64,000 bases of DNA from Guptibacillus hwajinpoensis (GCA_016841765.1 JAENYN010000011.1:1-64000); one strand, 5' to 3'. Shown: positions 25,239-34,295, counted from the first letter of the stretch. The notes: generated by a model from the sequence alone, not told the origin. A program made the numbers and translations.

Positions 25239-26600
25239 TCAACCGATAATCACCCTTTCCCGCGGATAACGATAATGCTCCGCTGCCGCTGGTCCGCGGA
25301 TGATCAGCAAGAATGAAATGATCCCGATCCTTCCGACAAACATCAACACAATGATCACAAGCTTTCCGGCAGTACTGAGATCCGGTGTAATCCCCATCGA
25401 CAATCCCGTCGTTCCAAACGCGGAAGTCACTTCAAAGAATATTTCCAATAAACTGAACGAAGGCTCAAGGAAACTGAGAAGCATGACAGCGGACAAACAC
25501 AGAGTGCTTGCTGTCATGATGACGATAAACGACCGGTGGATATCCACGTTGTCGATTTCCCGCATGAAAATTTTAATGGTGTTTTTTCCTCTTGCGAAAA
25601 AGAAAATGCTTAACAGCACGATCGCAAACGTCGTTGTCCTGATTCCGCCTCCGACACTGCTTGGCGATGCGCCAATGAACATCAAGAGACTGATCATCAG
25701 AAGCGTCGGTTCGGAAAATTGGCTGACATCCATCGTGGCCAGCCCGCCGTTTCTCGTTGTCACAGACTGGAATAACGAATAAAAAAGCGATTCGTGCCAG
25801 GCTTTATCTGCAAAAAACCGATTGGATTCAAACAGGTATATAAGAATAGTTCCTGCAGCAATAAGTGCAAAAAACGTGATGGTGGTCAGTAACGTATATA
25901 GTGAAAACCGATATCGTTCTTTTCCTTTATGCTTTATAAATTCCTGTGTTTCTATGAGTACCGGGAAACCGATCGCACCTGCAATCAATAAAATGATATT
26001 GATGAATTGAACAAAATAATCATGGGCGAATGGAACAAGGGATTCCCCCGTAATATCAAATCCTGCATTCGTTGTTGCGCTGACTGCGGCAAATGCGCCC
26101 TGTAAAAAAGCTTCCTGCCAGGTTGGGAAATAGGTAAGGAAATAGATTCCCAGTACAAGTGCGCCGATAAATTCAATTGTCAGGATAAGGGTCAGGATTT
26201 GCTTCATCAAACGGACAAGCCCGCTAAAGGTAGCACGGTTTTGATCTGTCATGATCAGCTGGCGTTCACGAAAACCGATTTTCCTCCGGAACAGCAGCCA
26301 AATGAAAGTACCGAGCGTCATGATGCCGATTCCGCCGAACTGGAGGATAAACATAAGTATGAAAACGCCTGCAGTACTGAAGGTCTCGGCGGTCGGGACC
26401 ACCGTCAGGCCGGTGACACTGATAGCACTTACAGCTGTGAACAGGGCATCGATGAATGTCCACTTTACATGAGGCTGATGGGCGACGGGAAGGCTTAACA
26501 GGATTGTTGACGCGGCCACAGCTGTAAAATAAAACAGGACGATCATCTGTACGGATGTCAGCCTTATTTTCTTTTTTAACTGGATATTTCGCTTAAGCAT
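25239..26600 (-). CDS. Ktr/Trk potassium uptake channel subunit
   Basis: A 453-residue integral membrane protein of the KtrB/KtrD superfamily, with four membrane-pore-membrane repeats. The four selectivity-filter strands are visible as SVTGL, TNAGF, TRNGG and GTTGL. It carries potassium (with sodium coupling in Ktr) and works with a cytoplasmic KtrA or KtrC RCK subunit, which is not encoded nearby. That resembles the solitary ktrD arrangement of B. subtilis, but B- and D-type cannot be separated without alignment. Confidence 0.93.
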   Translation of the reverse strand: MLKRNIQLKKKIRLTSVQMIVLFYFTAVAASTILLSLPVAHQPHVKWTFIDALFTAVSAISVTGLTVVPTAETFSTAGVFILMFILQFGGIGIMTLGTFIWLLFRRKIGFRERQLIMTDQNRATFSGLVRLMKQILTLILTIEFIGALVLGIYFLTYFPTWQEAFLQGAFAAVSATTNAGFDITGESLVPFAHDYFVQFINIILLIAGAIGFPVLIETQEFIKHKGKERYRFSLYTLLTTITFFALIAAGTILIYLFESNRFFADKAWHESLFYSLFQSVTTRNGGLATMDVSQFSEPTLLMISLLMFIGASPSSVGGGIRTTTFAIVLLSIFFFARGKNTIKIFMREIDNVDIHRSFIVIMTASTLCLSAVMLLSFLEPSFSLLEIFFEVTSAFGTTGLSMGITPDLSTAGKLVIIVLMFVGRIGIISFLLIIRGPAAAEHYRYPRERVIIG

Positions 26601-26771
26601 ACTTTCACGACCTTACAATGAGATATCACCATTATTATCCTGTTATGCCTTTTTCGCAAGTGAACAAAAACGCGTAACAAAAAGCGATTTTCGGAATCTA
26701 GGATCGGAAGCTTTTTCTATCAAACAAACCCGCAATACGGCATCCGTTCCCCTTGTTTAAGTGCGATGAAT

Positions 26772-26890
26772 CTATTTTAAAAGTGCGGCAATGCCGCCGT
26801 CAATCGGATGAACAGGGCCGTTGATAAAGACTGCTTCATTAGTGTGTTTGGGATTTAAAACTTTTCTAATGATATCCGCCGGGCAGATCG
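26772..26890 (-). pseudogene. Remnant of a short-chain dehydrogenase 3' end
   Basis: On the minus strand the last 25 residues before a TAG read NEAVFINGPVHPIDGGIAALLK. This is the usual C-terminal signature of SDR oxidoreductases (FxxGxxxxVDGG). Only about 35 upstream residues resemble the family and they are out of register with it. No Rossmann motif or catalytic Tyr-xxx-Lys is present, so this is a decayed fragment. Confidence 0.45.
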
Positions 26891-27057
26891 TTAAACGGGG
26901 AGAAGGTTTGAAAAAATTGAAGTTATGAAAAATAGTTAAAGAGTGAAAAAAAAAGTGAAATTTGCTAAGTTGATAGATAGTGAAACGATTGCCGGCAGGA
27001 TTCAAAACAGCAATCGTGGAAATTTCGCTATGTAATGACAGGGGGATGCAGCACATA

Positions 27058-27444
27058 ATGAAAAAGTACAGCTTGGTTCTATTGAAGTTTTCGGCAGCAT
27101 TCGGACTATTCGGGGCCTTTTTGGGTTCCCATATGGCCGGGGCCGGCTCACTGGCATTCAGGCCGATTCATGCTCACATTCTTGTTGTAGGATGGCTCAG
27201 CTTATTTGCCTGGTCGGTCTACTATAAAGTGTTTGCTCCGGACCGCCCGCTTCTTGCCGGACTGCATGTGTGGACGGCAATCATCGGGTCTCTCGGATTA
27301 ACGATCGGCATGTGGCTTTATTATTTCAAGCCGTTTGGACTGCCTGATGTATTTGTCCTCATTTTTTACATTGCCGGCGGCAGCGCGCTCCTCTTGAGCT
27401 TCCTGTTCTTCTTCCTGCTTGCCATGATGCAAAAAGACGCATGA
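27058..27444 (+). CDS. Small four-helix membrane protein with HAH motif
   Basis: A 128-residue protein with four hydrophobic helices. The second begins PIHAHILVVGWLSLFAW, matching a group of small proteins often annotated as cytochrome c oxidase-like from resemblance to the haem-binding helix of oxidase subunit I. They are too short to be an oxidase. Haem or quinone binding is possible but unproven. The ATG at 27058 gives a clean MKKYSLVLLKF start; an ATG 12 bases earlier abuts the AGGGGG site. A strong terminator follows. Confidence 0.7.
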   Translation: MKKYSLVLLKFSAAFGLFGAFLGSHMAGAGSLAFRPIHAHILVVGWLSLFAWSVYYKVFAPDRPLLAGLHVWTAIIGSLGLTIGMWLYYFKPFGLPDVFVLIFYIAGGSALLLSFLFFFLLAMMQKDA

Positions 27445-27450
27445 ACGAAC

Positions 27451-27492
27451 AAACACCCGGATTGGCTGATAGGCCATTCCGGGTGTTTTGTT
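27451..27492 (+). terminator. Terminator after the HAH membrane protein
   Basis: Stem AAACACCCGG ... CCGGGTGTTT with an internal TTGGC/GGCCA pairing, then TTTGTTT. Confidence 0.85.
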
Positions 27493-27665
27493 TCTGTTAA
27501 AGAAATTATAAAAATTTATGTGAGTTGGATAAAAGCAGAAGAGGGTCATCCAGCTTCAGGCGCCAGCGGGCGGTGATCCTCTCAGGAAGGAAAGGTCACC
27601 TTTTTGCGGGTACCCCCGCTCATGCGTACGCAGCTAAACAGGCGCCTTGCCCTTTTGTTCGTCAG
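27486..27665 (+). repeat. Dispersed repeat family B, full copy
   Basis: It starts TTTCTGTTAAAGAAATTATA, continues GGTCATCCAGCTTCAGGCGCC, and ends GGGTACCCCCGCTCATGCGT followed by AACAGGCGCCTTGC. Same block order as at 53337. Its left end overlaps the tail of the preceding terminator. Confidence 0.75.
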
Positions 27666-28063
27666 CGGGCTTCATGATGACCGAGTCGTTCAAAGCCGAG
27701 ATAACGGGTGCCCTGAAATGTCAGAGTACCGCTGTCTCCTTCAACGATCTGTCCATATTCCCCTCCGTCCATCTGCAGTTCCGTCCGGTCGCCACTTTCA
27801 AATTCAAACGTAATAAAATAGGATGTCCGGGAACTGCCGTGCAAGTTGTCGTGATTCGCATTAGCACGCCTGCTGACATGCGTGCGCTTTGAGACGGCCC
27901 GTGCCGGCACGGTCAGCTGCGGTGAAGCATTGTTTTTTTGCCATTGGCCGATTCCTTTAAAAATATTGAGTAAAATGCCCCCGATAACGATTATGAAAAC
28001 AAGTCCGATGAAAATCGGCCCAAGCCGGAATAACAAATCTCCTGGAAAAAGTTCAGGCCCCAT
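27662..28063 (-). CDS. DUF2500-family membrane protein
   Basis: A 133-residue protein with one N-terminal membrane helix (RLGPIFIGLVFIIVIGGILLNIF) and a C-terminal beta-rich domain of the DUF2500 type (VPARAVSKRTHVSRR ... SYFITFEFESGDRTELQMDG ... GDSGTLTFQGTRYLGFER). The family is of unknown function and probably faces the outside or sits at the membrane surface. The ATG at 28063 has GGAGGG eight bases upstream; a longer in-frame reading has no site. Confidence 0.8.
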   Translation of the reverse strand: MGPELFPGDLLFRLGPIFIGLVFIIVIGGILLNIFKGIGQWQKNNASPQLTVPARAVSKRTHVSRRANANHDNLHGSSRTSYFITFEFESGDRTELQMDGGEYGQIVEGDSGTLTFQGTRYLGFERLGHHEAR

Positions 28064-28200
28064 GGTAACATCCCTCCAAAAACGTGTCTGATAGGGTATA
28101 CGGTTAAATCTTAAAAAAGTTTCAGGGTGAACTATCATTTTTCCAAAAAGAGTTTTTGCTTTATAATGGGTGTATCTTTGACAAAAGGGGTTAATAACTT

Positions 28201-29067
28201 ATGAACGGCAATAAAGTAATGATTGTCGACGGCATGGCGCTTTTATTCCGCTCGTTTTATGCGACAGCCATGAGCGGTTACTATATGGTAAACAGCAAAG
28301 GCATACCGACGAACGGGATCTACGGTTTTGTAAAACATTTGTTTACGGCGGTCAATACGTATCAGCCCAGCCATGTCGTATGCACATGGGACATGGGGGG
28401 GAAAACATTCCGCAATGAGATGTTTGATGGATATAAGGCAAACAGGGGAGAGCCGCCGATCGAGCTTCTGCCGCAATTCGATCTTGTAAAAGACGTATCC
28501 GAGTCGCTCGGCATCCCGAATATCGGGCTTGAAGGCTTTGAAGCGGATGACTGCATCGGCACGCTTGCCAGGCAATACAGCACCGAAACGGATGTGATGA
28601 TCCTTACTGGAGACCAGGATATCCTGCAGCTTCTTGATGACAGAATTTCAGTATTGCTTCTGAAAAAGGGATACGGAAACTACGCCGAATACAGGACGGA
28701 CAGCTTCTTCGAGGAAAAAGGGATCACCCCGCAGCAGATGGTCGACTTGAAAGCACTCATGGGGGACAGCAGTGACAACTATCCCGGCGTGAAAGGAATC
28801 GGCGAAAAGACGGCGATGAAACTGCTTCAAACCCACGGGACCATTGAAGGCATCCTCGAAAACCTGCATACACTGACCAAATCGCAGCGCGCTAAAATCG
28901 AACAGAATCTCGACATGCTTCATTTATCCCGCAAGCTTGCAGCCATTCACTGTGAAGTGGAAGTAAGTTGTCCGCTGGACACTGCGGTTTTGAATGTGGA
29001 CCGCGGACGGATGATGGAAAAATTCGAAGAGCTAGAGTTGAAAAATCTTCATACGATGATTGGATAG
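28201..29067 (+). CDS. ypcP: 5'-3' exonuclease (YpcP/ExoR, FEN-type)
   Basis: A 288-residue protein homologous to the 5'-nuclease domain of DNA polymerase I without the polymerase. Acidic metal-binding motifs of FEN nucleases are present: IVDGMALLFRSFYA, TWDMGGKTFRNEMFDGYKANR, GFEADDCIGTLA, LTGDQDILQLL and ALMGDSSDNYPGVKGIGEKTA (followed by the helix-hairpin-helix). It removes RNA primers and flaps, in parallel with Pol I. Monocistronic. Confidence 0.94.
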   Translation: MNGNKVMIVDGMALLFRSFYATAMSGYYMVNSKGIPTNGIYGFVKHLFTAVNTYQPSHVVCTWDMGGKTFRNEMFDGYKANRGEPPIELLPQFDLVKDVSESLGIPNIGLEGFEADDCIGTLARQYSTETDVMILTGDQDILQLLDDRISVLLLKKGYGNYAEYRTDSFFEEKGITPQQMVDLKALMGDSSDNYPGVKGIGEKTAMKLLQTHGTIEGILENLHTLTKSQRAKIEQNLDMLHLSRKLAAIHCEVEVSCPLDTAVLNVDRGRMMEKFEELELKNLHTMIG

Positions 29068-29227
29068 GTGTTGTAGGGTTTATTAGTTGCGGGCGTTGAA
29101 TTTTGGAAAGTGGAATATTGGTCATGCAGATGATAACAGGCATGGGAGCAGGAGTCCCGTGCCTGTAATGTGGTCATCCAGCTTCTTAGTTTAAAGTCAG
29201 TGAATAGGACAGTAACAGGAAAATGAA
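29068..29227. other. Spacer leading into the 51-bp array
   Basis: No gene. It holds the solo hairpin module at 29136-29166 and the string GTCATCCAGCTTC (near 29173), which matches the start of the conserved block of repeat family B. Confidence 0.6.
29136..29170 (+). repeat. Solo hairpin-GTAAT module
   Basis: The stem ACAGGCATGGGA ... TCCCGTGCCTGT (one G-T pair) is directly followed by AATG, giving CTGTAATG. The same hairpin-then-(T)GTAAT layout, with unrelated stem bases, makes up the 51-bp arrays at 29273 and 63636. Confidence 0.6.
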
Positions 29228-29860
29228 TAGTGATTCAGTGCGTGTAATTAAGGGTTCAGGTTTGATTACGCGCACTGAATAGCGATTCAGTGCGTGTAAT
29301 TAAGATTCAGGTCTGATTATGCGCACTGAATGAGGGTTCAGTGCGTGTAATTAAGGGTTCAGGTCTGATTATGCGCACTGAATGAGGGTTCAGTGCGTGT
29401 AATTAAGATTCAGGTCTAATTATGCGCACTGAATGAGGATTCAGTGCGCGTAATTAAGATTCAGGTCTGATTATGCGCACTGAATGAGGGTTCAGTGCGT
29501 GTAATTAAGGGTTCAGGTTTGATTACGCGCACTGAATGAGGGTTCAGTGCGCGTAATTAAGATTCAGGTCTGATTATGCACACTGAATGAGGGTTCAGTG
29601 CGTGTAATTAAGTTTCAGGTCTGATTATGCGCACTGAATGAAGATTCAGTGCATGTAATTAAGGTTCAGATCTGATTATGCGCACTGAATGAAGATTCAG
29701 TGCGTGTAATTAAGGTTCAGATCTGATTATGCGCACTGAATGAAGATTCAGTGCGTGTAATTAAGGTTCAGGACTGATTATGCGCACTGAATAGAGATTC
29801 AGTGCGCAAAATGAAGATTCAGTCCTGATTAAATGCACTGAATAGCAGTTCAGTACCTGT
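29222..29860 (+). repeat. 51-bp tandem array with hairpin units, 12-13 copies
   Basis: CACTGAAT occurs at 29273, 29324, 29376, 29427, 29478, 29530, 29581, 29632, 29683, 29734, 29785 and 29836, so the step is 51 bp nine times and 52 bp twice. A partial unit precedes. Each unit has an inverted repeat GCGCACTGAA ... TTCAGTGCGY, then GTAATTAAG, then a smaller dyad TCAG-GT-CTGA. The strand shown is arbitrary. No frame is open through it. Confidence 0.95.
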
Positions 29861-29963
29861 AATCCTGTCATCCAGCAATTATAGGCAAAGGCAAAGAATA
29901 CGATACCCGCTCATTTGGCATGCAGCTGAATTGATCAAACCAGCTGGATTAAATAAAAAATAG

Positions 29964-29994
29964 CAAAAACCCCTGCTCAACCAAGGCAGGGGTT
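29964..29994 (-). terminator. Terminator after the chemoreceptor gene
   Basis: On the minus strand ACCCCTGC/GCAGGGGT arms with a nine-base loop are followed by five T, just beyond the stop at 30005. Confidence 0.85.
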
Positions 29995-30004
29995 CTTACT
30001 CCTA

Positions 30005-31750
30005 TCAAACAAGTTTTATCCGTGCAATTTGCTCACGCAGTTGCTCTCCAGATATGTTCAATTCTTCTGCAGAAGAAGCGATTGTCGCGATCGCCCGCAG
30101 CTGTTCTTCGGTTGAAGCGGTCACTTCCTCGGTAGCGGCAGCGGATTGCTGGGCAACTGAAGCGATGCTCTCGACTGATTCGAGTACTTCATCCTTGTAA
30201 AGTGACATTTCTTTTATATCACGGCTCACACCTTCAATTGAAGAGACGATGCTGTCAATTGCGGAGGCGATTTCCTTGAATGCCTGTTCCGTATCTGCAG
30301 CAACTGCAGTCTGCTCACTGGAAAGTTCCTGGTTTTGTTTAATAGCGGCTGTTGCTTTGTCGGATTCATTGATAATGCCGGAAAGAGTCATGCGGACCTC
30401 TTCGGTGGCGTGTGAAGATTGTTCTGCAAGCTTTCGTACTTCTTCTGCAACAACTGCAAAGCCTTTTCCGTGTTCACCGGCCCTGGCAGCTTCGATGGAG
30501 GCATTGAGGGCAAGGAGGTTCGTCTGATCTGAAATCTCATTGATTGCTGACATCACTTTTTCGATTTCCTTCACTTTTCCGGACAGGCTGTTCATGACAT
30601 CAGCAACAGTTTCCGTAAGTTCATTGGCTTCCCTGGTTTTGGATTGAAGAATATCAATTTGGTTAATCCCGTTTTGGCTCGCTGTGCCTGCCGCCTCGCT
30701 TTGTGTGACCATTTGTTCGTTCTGTTCCTGGACTTTCGCGATCTGGGCTGATAGATTAGCCATTTTCTGGTTTGTCGTATCTGCATCTTCAGCCTGCTGG
30801 GAGGCACCGCCGGCGATTTCCTGGATGGCATTTCCCATTTCTTCGCTGGCGGCCGATGTTTCTTCTGACACCGCGCTCAAATTCTGGGAAGATGCGCTGA
30901 CCTGTTGGATGGACTCTTCAACAGCCTGTATCAATGAGCGCATGCTTGCGACCATTCCATTGAAATCGCGGGCCAGTGTTCCGATTTCATCTTTATTTTT
31001 CACATTTAGTTCTTCGACAGTGAAATCACCGCTTGCCACTTGTTTCACGTGATCGCTCAGGGCTTGTATCGGCCTGACAAGGGATCGGGAGAAAAAAAAG
31101 ATGATGATTGCACCGCCGGCAAATGTAATTCCGAGCGTTATGAGAATAAATTTCAGCACTTCGTTAGCACCTTGATTGAAATCCATTTTATATGTGCCGC
31201 CTGCCACAATCCATCCCCAGTTTGGGTCGAGTGCGTTATACGTGATCTTTTCCCCGGTTCTGTTTTCGTTATTCGGGAGCGCCCAAACATAGGTGGTGAA
31301 TCCGCCTCCGTTTTGTGCCGCTTTTATTTGTTCCTGGACTAACAGCGTTCCGCTTTCATCCTTGGTTTCCCAGACATTTTTTCCTTCGAGCGAAGGGTGG
31401 GCCACTTCATTTCCCTTTTCATCATACACCATGAAATAACCGTTTTCACCGAGGTCGACACGGTTTGTGATGTCTCTGGTGCCATCTGCATTTTTAGGAC
31501 CGATTAAATAGGTTTTGGCCTGCTCCTGGGCATCTTCAAGCGACATCGTACCCTTTTCGACTTTTTGGTTAAGGGCATCAATGAGCTGAAGGCTCATTTC
31601 CACCCCGTTTTTAAGTGTTTTTTCACCGGCGTCATCAAGATGATCCTTTGACGTCAGATATGCTGCCGCCCCGATGATGACACTCGGGAATACCAGCAAA
31701 ATGATTGATACCACCATCAGTTTTTTGCGGATTGAGTTAAACTTTAACAT
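30005..31750 (-). CDS. Methyl-accepting chemotaxis protein with Cache sensor
   Basis: A 581-residue transmembrane receptor: TM1 (about 10-30), an extracellular single-Cache domain ([41 protein letters not shown]), TM2 near 210-230, HAMP linker, and the signalling hairpin with the CheA/CheW-binding tip [20 protein letters not shown]. Flanking glutamine/glutamate-rich helices hold the methylation sites. Such sCache receptors often bind small organic acids. The ATG at 31750 is chosen: GAGGGGG precedes it and TM1 then begins properly. An in-frame reading 111 bp longer is not credible. Confidence 0.94.
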   Translation of the reverse strand: MLKFNSIRKKLMVVSIILLVFPSVIIGAAAYLTSKDHLDDAGEKTLKNGVEMSLQLIDALNQKVEKGTMSLEDAQEQAKTYLIGPKNADGTRDITNRVDLGENGYFMVYDEKGNEVAHPSLEGKNVWETKDESGTLLVQEQIKAAQNGGGFTTYVWALPNNENRTGEKITYNALDPNWGWIVAGGTYKMDFNQGANEVLKFILITLGITFAGGAIIIFFFSRSLVRPIQALSDHVKQVASGDFTVEELNVKNKDEIGTLARDFNGMVASMRSLIQAVEESIQQVSASSQNLSAVSEETSAASEEMGNAIQEIAGGASQQAEDADTTNQKMANLSAQIAKVQEQNEQMVTQSEAAGTASQNGINQIDILQSKTREANELTETVADVMNSLSGKVKEIEKVMSAINEISDQTNLLALNASIEAARAGEHGKGFAVVAEEVRKLAEQSSHATEEVRMTLSGIINESDKATAAIKQNQELSSEQTAVAADTEQAFKEIASAIDSIVSSIEGVSRDIKEMSLYKDEVLESVESIASVAQQSAAATEEVTASTEEQLRAIATIASSAEELNISGEQLREQIARIKLV

Positions 31751-31962
31751 GAGTTTCCCCCTCTTAAGATGTGTTGAGAGGCCGTCTAATAAATTAGGCC
31801 TAAGCCATATATCGGACAATCCTGCCCGGGTGTGAATAACTCCTGGCCGAAAAAACCACAAAAAGAAAAAATAAAAATTATTTGAAAAATCAGTAGTGAA
31901 AAATGTGGTGAACTATGTGAAAATATTCTGGGGAATTCGCATATGGGAGGGAGGAGGGGGAT

Positions 31963-32502
31963 ATGGAACGGATTATGGTGGTTGGAATTTCGGCAGGGGC
32001 AGGGAAATCCACGTTTGCCCGCCGGCTTGGCGAAATACTTGGTTTTCCTGTTGTCCATCTCGATACGCTGTACTGGAAGCCTGGATGGGTGGAGGCTCCT
32101 GTTCAAGAGTTCAGGGCTGCACAGGAGAAGGCCGTGCAGGAAGAAAGCTGGATAATGGAAGGGAATTACAGCGACACGTTCGAGATTCGGATGAGATGCG
32201 CAGATACACTGATTTACCTTGAACTTCCGCTCTATGTTTGTCTGTTCCGTGTCATGAAAAGGCGGGTAATGAATGCAGGCAAAACCAGGCCGGATATGAC
32301 ACCGGGCTGCAAGGAAAAGATCGATTGGGATTTTCTGAAATTCATTTTGACAACCTATTATCCGCGCAAAAAGAAGATGCAAAAGCGGTTTGGAGATTTT
32401 AAGGGAATTGATGAAAACAATATGGTCATTGAATTGAAAAGCAAAAGGGAAATCCGGCAGTTCCTTGAAAACCTCGAAGCAAGGAAGACGTCCAGGGCCT
32501 GA
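31963..32502 (+). CDS. P-loop kinase-like protein (topology-modulation/FlaR type)
   Basis: A 179-residue NTPase with Walker A GISAGAGKST (8-17), the LDTLYWKPGW segment, a GNYSDTFEIRMRCADTLIYLELP region and a basic C-terminus. This is the pattern of the small adenylate-kinase-like family often named DNA topology modulation protein. The physiological substrate is not known and the name should not be taken as proof. Start: GGAGGAGGGGG lies just upstream. Monocistronic. Confidence 0.8.
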   Translation: MERIMVVGISAGAGKSTFARRLGEILGFPVVHLDTLYWKPGWVEAPVQEFRAAQEKAVQEESWIMEGNYSDTFEIRMRCADTLIYLELPLYVCLFRVMKRRVMNAGKTRPDMTPGCKEKIDWDFLKFILTTYYPRKKKMQKRFGDFKGIDENNMVIELKSKREIRQFLENLEARKTSRA

Positions 32503-32507
32503 ACGGT

Positions 32508-32620
32508 TTGTTGTACGGCGATCGGGAGCTCCTCGGCGCAACTTGATCGGGGATCTTCCTGTTCGCTACTCCGCAGACATTGAAAAAGTTTCTTCGAATT
32601 AACATTGCACAAAGAAAATT
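32508..32620 (-). repeat. Decayed family A copy, minus orientation
   Basis: Read on the minus strand, GTGCAATGTTAATTCGAAGAA-like sequence followed by ACTTTTTCAA aligns with the inner part of the family A copy at 33896-34128 (GTGCGGTGTTAAATCAAAGAA, then GCTTTTTCAAAG). The rest is too diverged to align with confidence. Confidence 0.45.
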
Positions 32621-32729
32621 GTTTTTTATTTTCGAGGAATCGAATGCCTTCTGCTCTAATTCACTAGTTTATTCAGCAAACCAAAGTTTATCGGTAACAT
32701 AACTAAAAAACAAATCCACAGATAAGCCA

Positions 32730-32765
32730 TTGTGGACTTTTCCGATATGCCGTACCATAATGGTA
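32730..32765 (+). promoter_or_regulatory. Candidate promoter and palindrome upstream of ppaC
   Basis: TTGTGG (32730-32735), a 17-bp spacer, then TACCAT, overlapped by the perfect palindrome TACCAT-A-ATGGTA (32753-32765). It lies 35-70 bp before the start. The palindrome may be an operator; no known regulator is recognised. Confidence 0.4.
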
Positions 32766-32800
32766 TTGGGATAAATTAAGCAAAATGAGGTGTTGTATCA

Positions 32801-33739
32801 ATGGAAAACGTGTTAATCTTTGGCCATAAGAATCCTGATACGGATTCAATCTGTTCTGCAATCGCTTATGCAGACCTGAAAAAAGAACTCGGCGTCAATG
32901 CTGAACCTGTCCGGCTTGGCGAAGTGAACGGCGAGACTCAGTTTGCTCTTGACCAATTCAATGCCGAAGCTCCGCGCCTTGCCGAGAAAGTGGCAGCGGA
33001 AGTATCAGGCGTCATTCTAGTCGATCATAACGAACGCCAGCAAAGTGCAGATGACATCGGGGAAGCGAACATCCTCGAAGTCATTGACCACCACAGGATC
33101 GCCAATTTTGAGACAAGCGGACCGCTGTATTACCGTGCGGAACCCGTTGGCTGCACAGCAACCATTTTGAATAAAATGTATAAAGAAAACGGCGTGCAAA
33201 TTAAGAAGGAAATTGCCGGCTTGATGCTATCGGCAATCATTTCCGATTCCCTGCTGTTCAAATCCCCGACATGTACGGACGAAGACGTGGCGGCCGCCAA
33301 AGAACTTGCCGAAATCGCAGGGGTTGACGCCGAAAGCTACGGGCTTGAAATGCTGAAGGCAGGAGCAGATACGACCGGAAAGACACCGGGACAATTGATT
33401 TCACTTGATGCCAAGCAATTCCAGATGGGAGGCGCCAGTGTGGAAATCGCCCAGGTCAATACGGTGGACCCTGAAGAGGTTCTCGCCCGCCAGGCCGATT
33501 TGGAAGAAGCGATCAACAGCACGATCAGCGATAAAAACCTTGATCTGTTCCTGTTCGTTGTGACTGATATCCTGAACAGCAATTCCATCGGCCTTTCGCT
33601 TGGCAAAGATGCGTCCGCGGTCGAACAAGCCTATAACGTGAGCCTGGAAAATCACCGGGCTGTTTTGGAAGGGATCGTTTCCCGCAAGAAACAAATCGTG
33701 CCGATCCTGACGGAAGTGTTTGAGAAAAAAGGGAAGTAA
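32801..33739 (+). CDS. ppaC: Manganese-dependent inorganic pyrophosphatase
   Basis: A 312-residue DHH-family (class II) pyrophosphatase hydrolysing pyrophosphate to phosphate, which pulls biosynthetic reactions forward. Metal-binding motifs are intact: [33 protein letters not shown], the Ser-Asp segment [12 protein letters not shown] and the C-terminal SRKKQIVP substrate site. Length matches B. subtilis PpaC (YybQ). GAGGTG precedes the ATG. Monocistronic. Confidence 0.96.
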   Translation: MENVLIFGHKNPDTDSICSAIAYADLKKELGVNAEPVRLGEVNGETQFALDQFNAEAPRLAEKVAAEVSGVILVDHNERQQSADDIGEANILEVIDHHRIANFETSGPLYYRAEPVGCTATILNKMYKENGVQIKKEIAGLMLSAIISDSLLFKSPTCTDEDVAAAKELAEIAGVDAESYGLEMLKAGADTTGKTPGQLISLDAKQFQMGGASVEIAQVNTVDPEEVLARQADLEEAINSTISDKNLDLFLFVVTDILNSNSIGLSLGKDASAVEQAYNVSLENHRAVLEGIVSRKKQIVPILTEVFEKKGK

Positions 33740-33788
33740 TCGAGCTGGTGGATAGAGGTTGGGACATAAGTGTTTCAGCTAATGATAA

Positions 33789-33846
33789 ACCCGAACGATT
33801 AGGTGAGATTTCAATGAATCTTTCACCTGACCGTTCGGGTCTTTAT
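33789..33846 (+). terminator. Terminator after ppaC
   Basis: A long stem (ACCCGAACG, then AGGTGA, pairing with TCACCT and CCGTTCGGGT) is followed by CTTTATTT. Confidence 0.7.
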
Positions 33847-33895
33847 TTACTCTCTTCAATACATTTTTTTGATTTTGCATGCTATTTTTATAAAC

Positions 33896-34128
33896 GAGTG
33901 GAATGGAGCGGAAGACACTCGGCTCCTCGAAAATAAAAACCCATTTTCTTCGTGCGGTGTTAAATCAAAGAAGCTTTTTCAAAGTCCAACGGGAAATAGA
34001 GGCTCAGCTTCCTCCCCGTGGCAAAGAAGACACTGTGAGTGCGACCGGAGGGAAGCAGGAACAGATGTCGCACTTGTGCCTATGGTGAAAGCGAGTGTCT
34101 GCAGCGCAATGGAACGAACTTGTTTTTT
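33896..34128 (+). repeat. Dispersed repeat family A, long copy
   Basis: It runs from GTGGAATGGAGCGGAAG to CTGCAGCGCAATGGAACG, including CGGAGGGAAGCAGGAACAGA and GTCGCACTTGTGCCTATGG. The middle carries about 100 bp not found in the compact copy at 11218. Confidence 0.7.
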
Positions 34129-34295
34129 CAGCTTACCTGATTATTAGTAAACAGTATTACGTTGAATAGATATTGTTCGTCTCTAAGCAGGTCTTAATTA
34201 GTTATGTCCCAGCCTCTTTTTGTTGTATCCATATCCAAAAGATTCATCGTGCGGGACTCATCTTTTGCAGGGGCTTCATTTCCCCAGCTGACATC

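Larger units (their letters stand above)
33755..34216. repeat. Inverted-repeat element split by a family A insertion
   Basis: GAGGTTGGGACATAA (33755-33769) and TTATGTCCCAGCCTC (34202-34216) form 15-bp inverted ends with one mismatch, followed by TTTTT. Short palindromes with these GGGACATAA ends are common between Firmicute genes. Here the arms are 430 bp apart and enclose a terminator and a family A copy, so the element looks nested. Confidence 0.65.

Noticed and set aside
29222-29860. CRISPR array
   Set aside because: The whole 51-bp unit is conserved, including the part that would be spacer, and units are internally palindromic over most of their length. There are no cas genes in the window.
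31751-31861. Longer start for the chemoreceptor, and a sigma-D promoter near 31807-31815
   Set aside because: The extension has no RBS and is not membrane-like. TCCGATAT on the minus strand resembles a sigma-D -10, but no TAAA is found 13-15 bases upstream.
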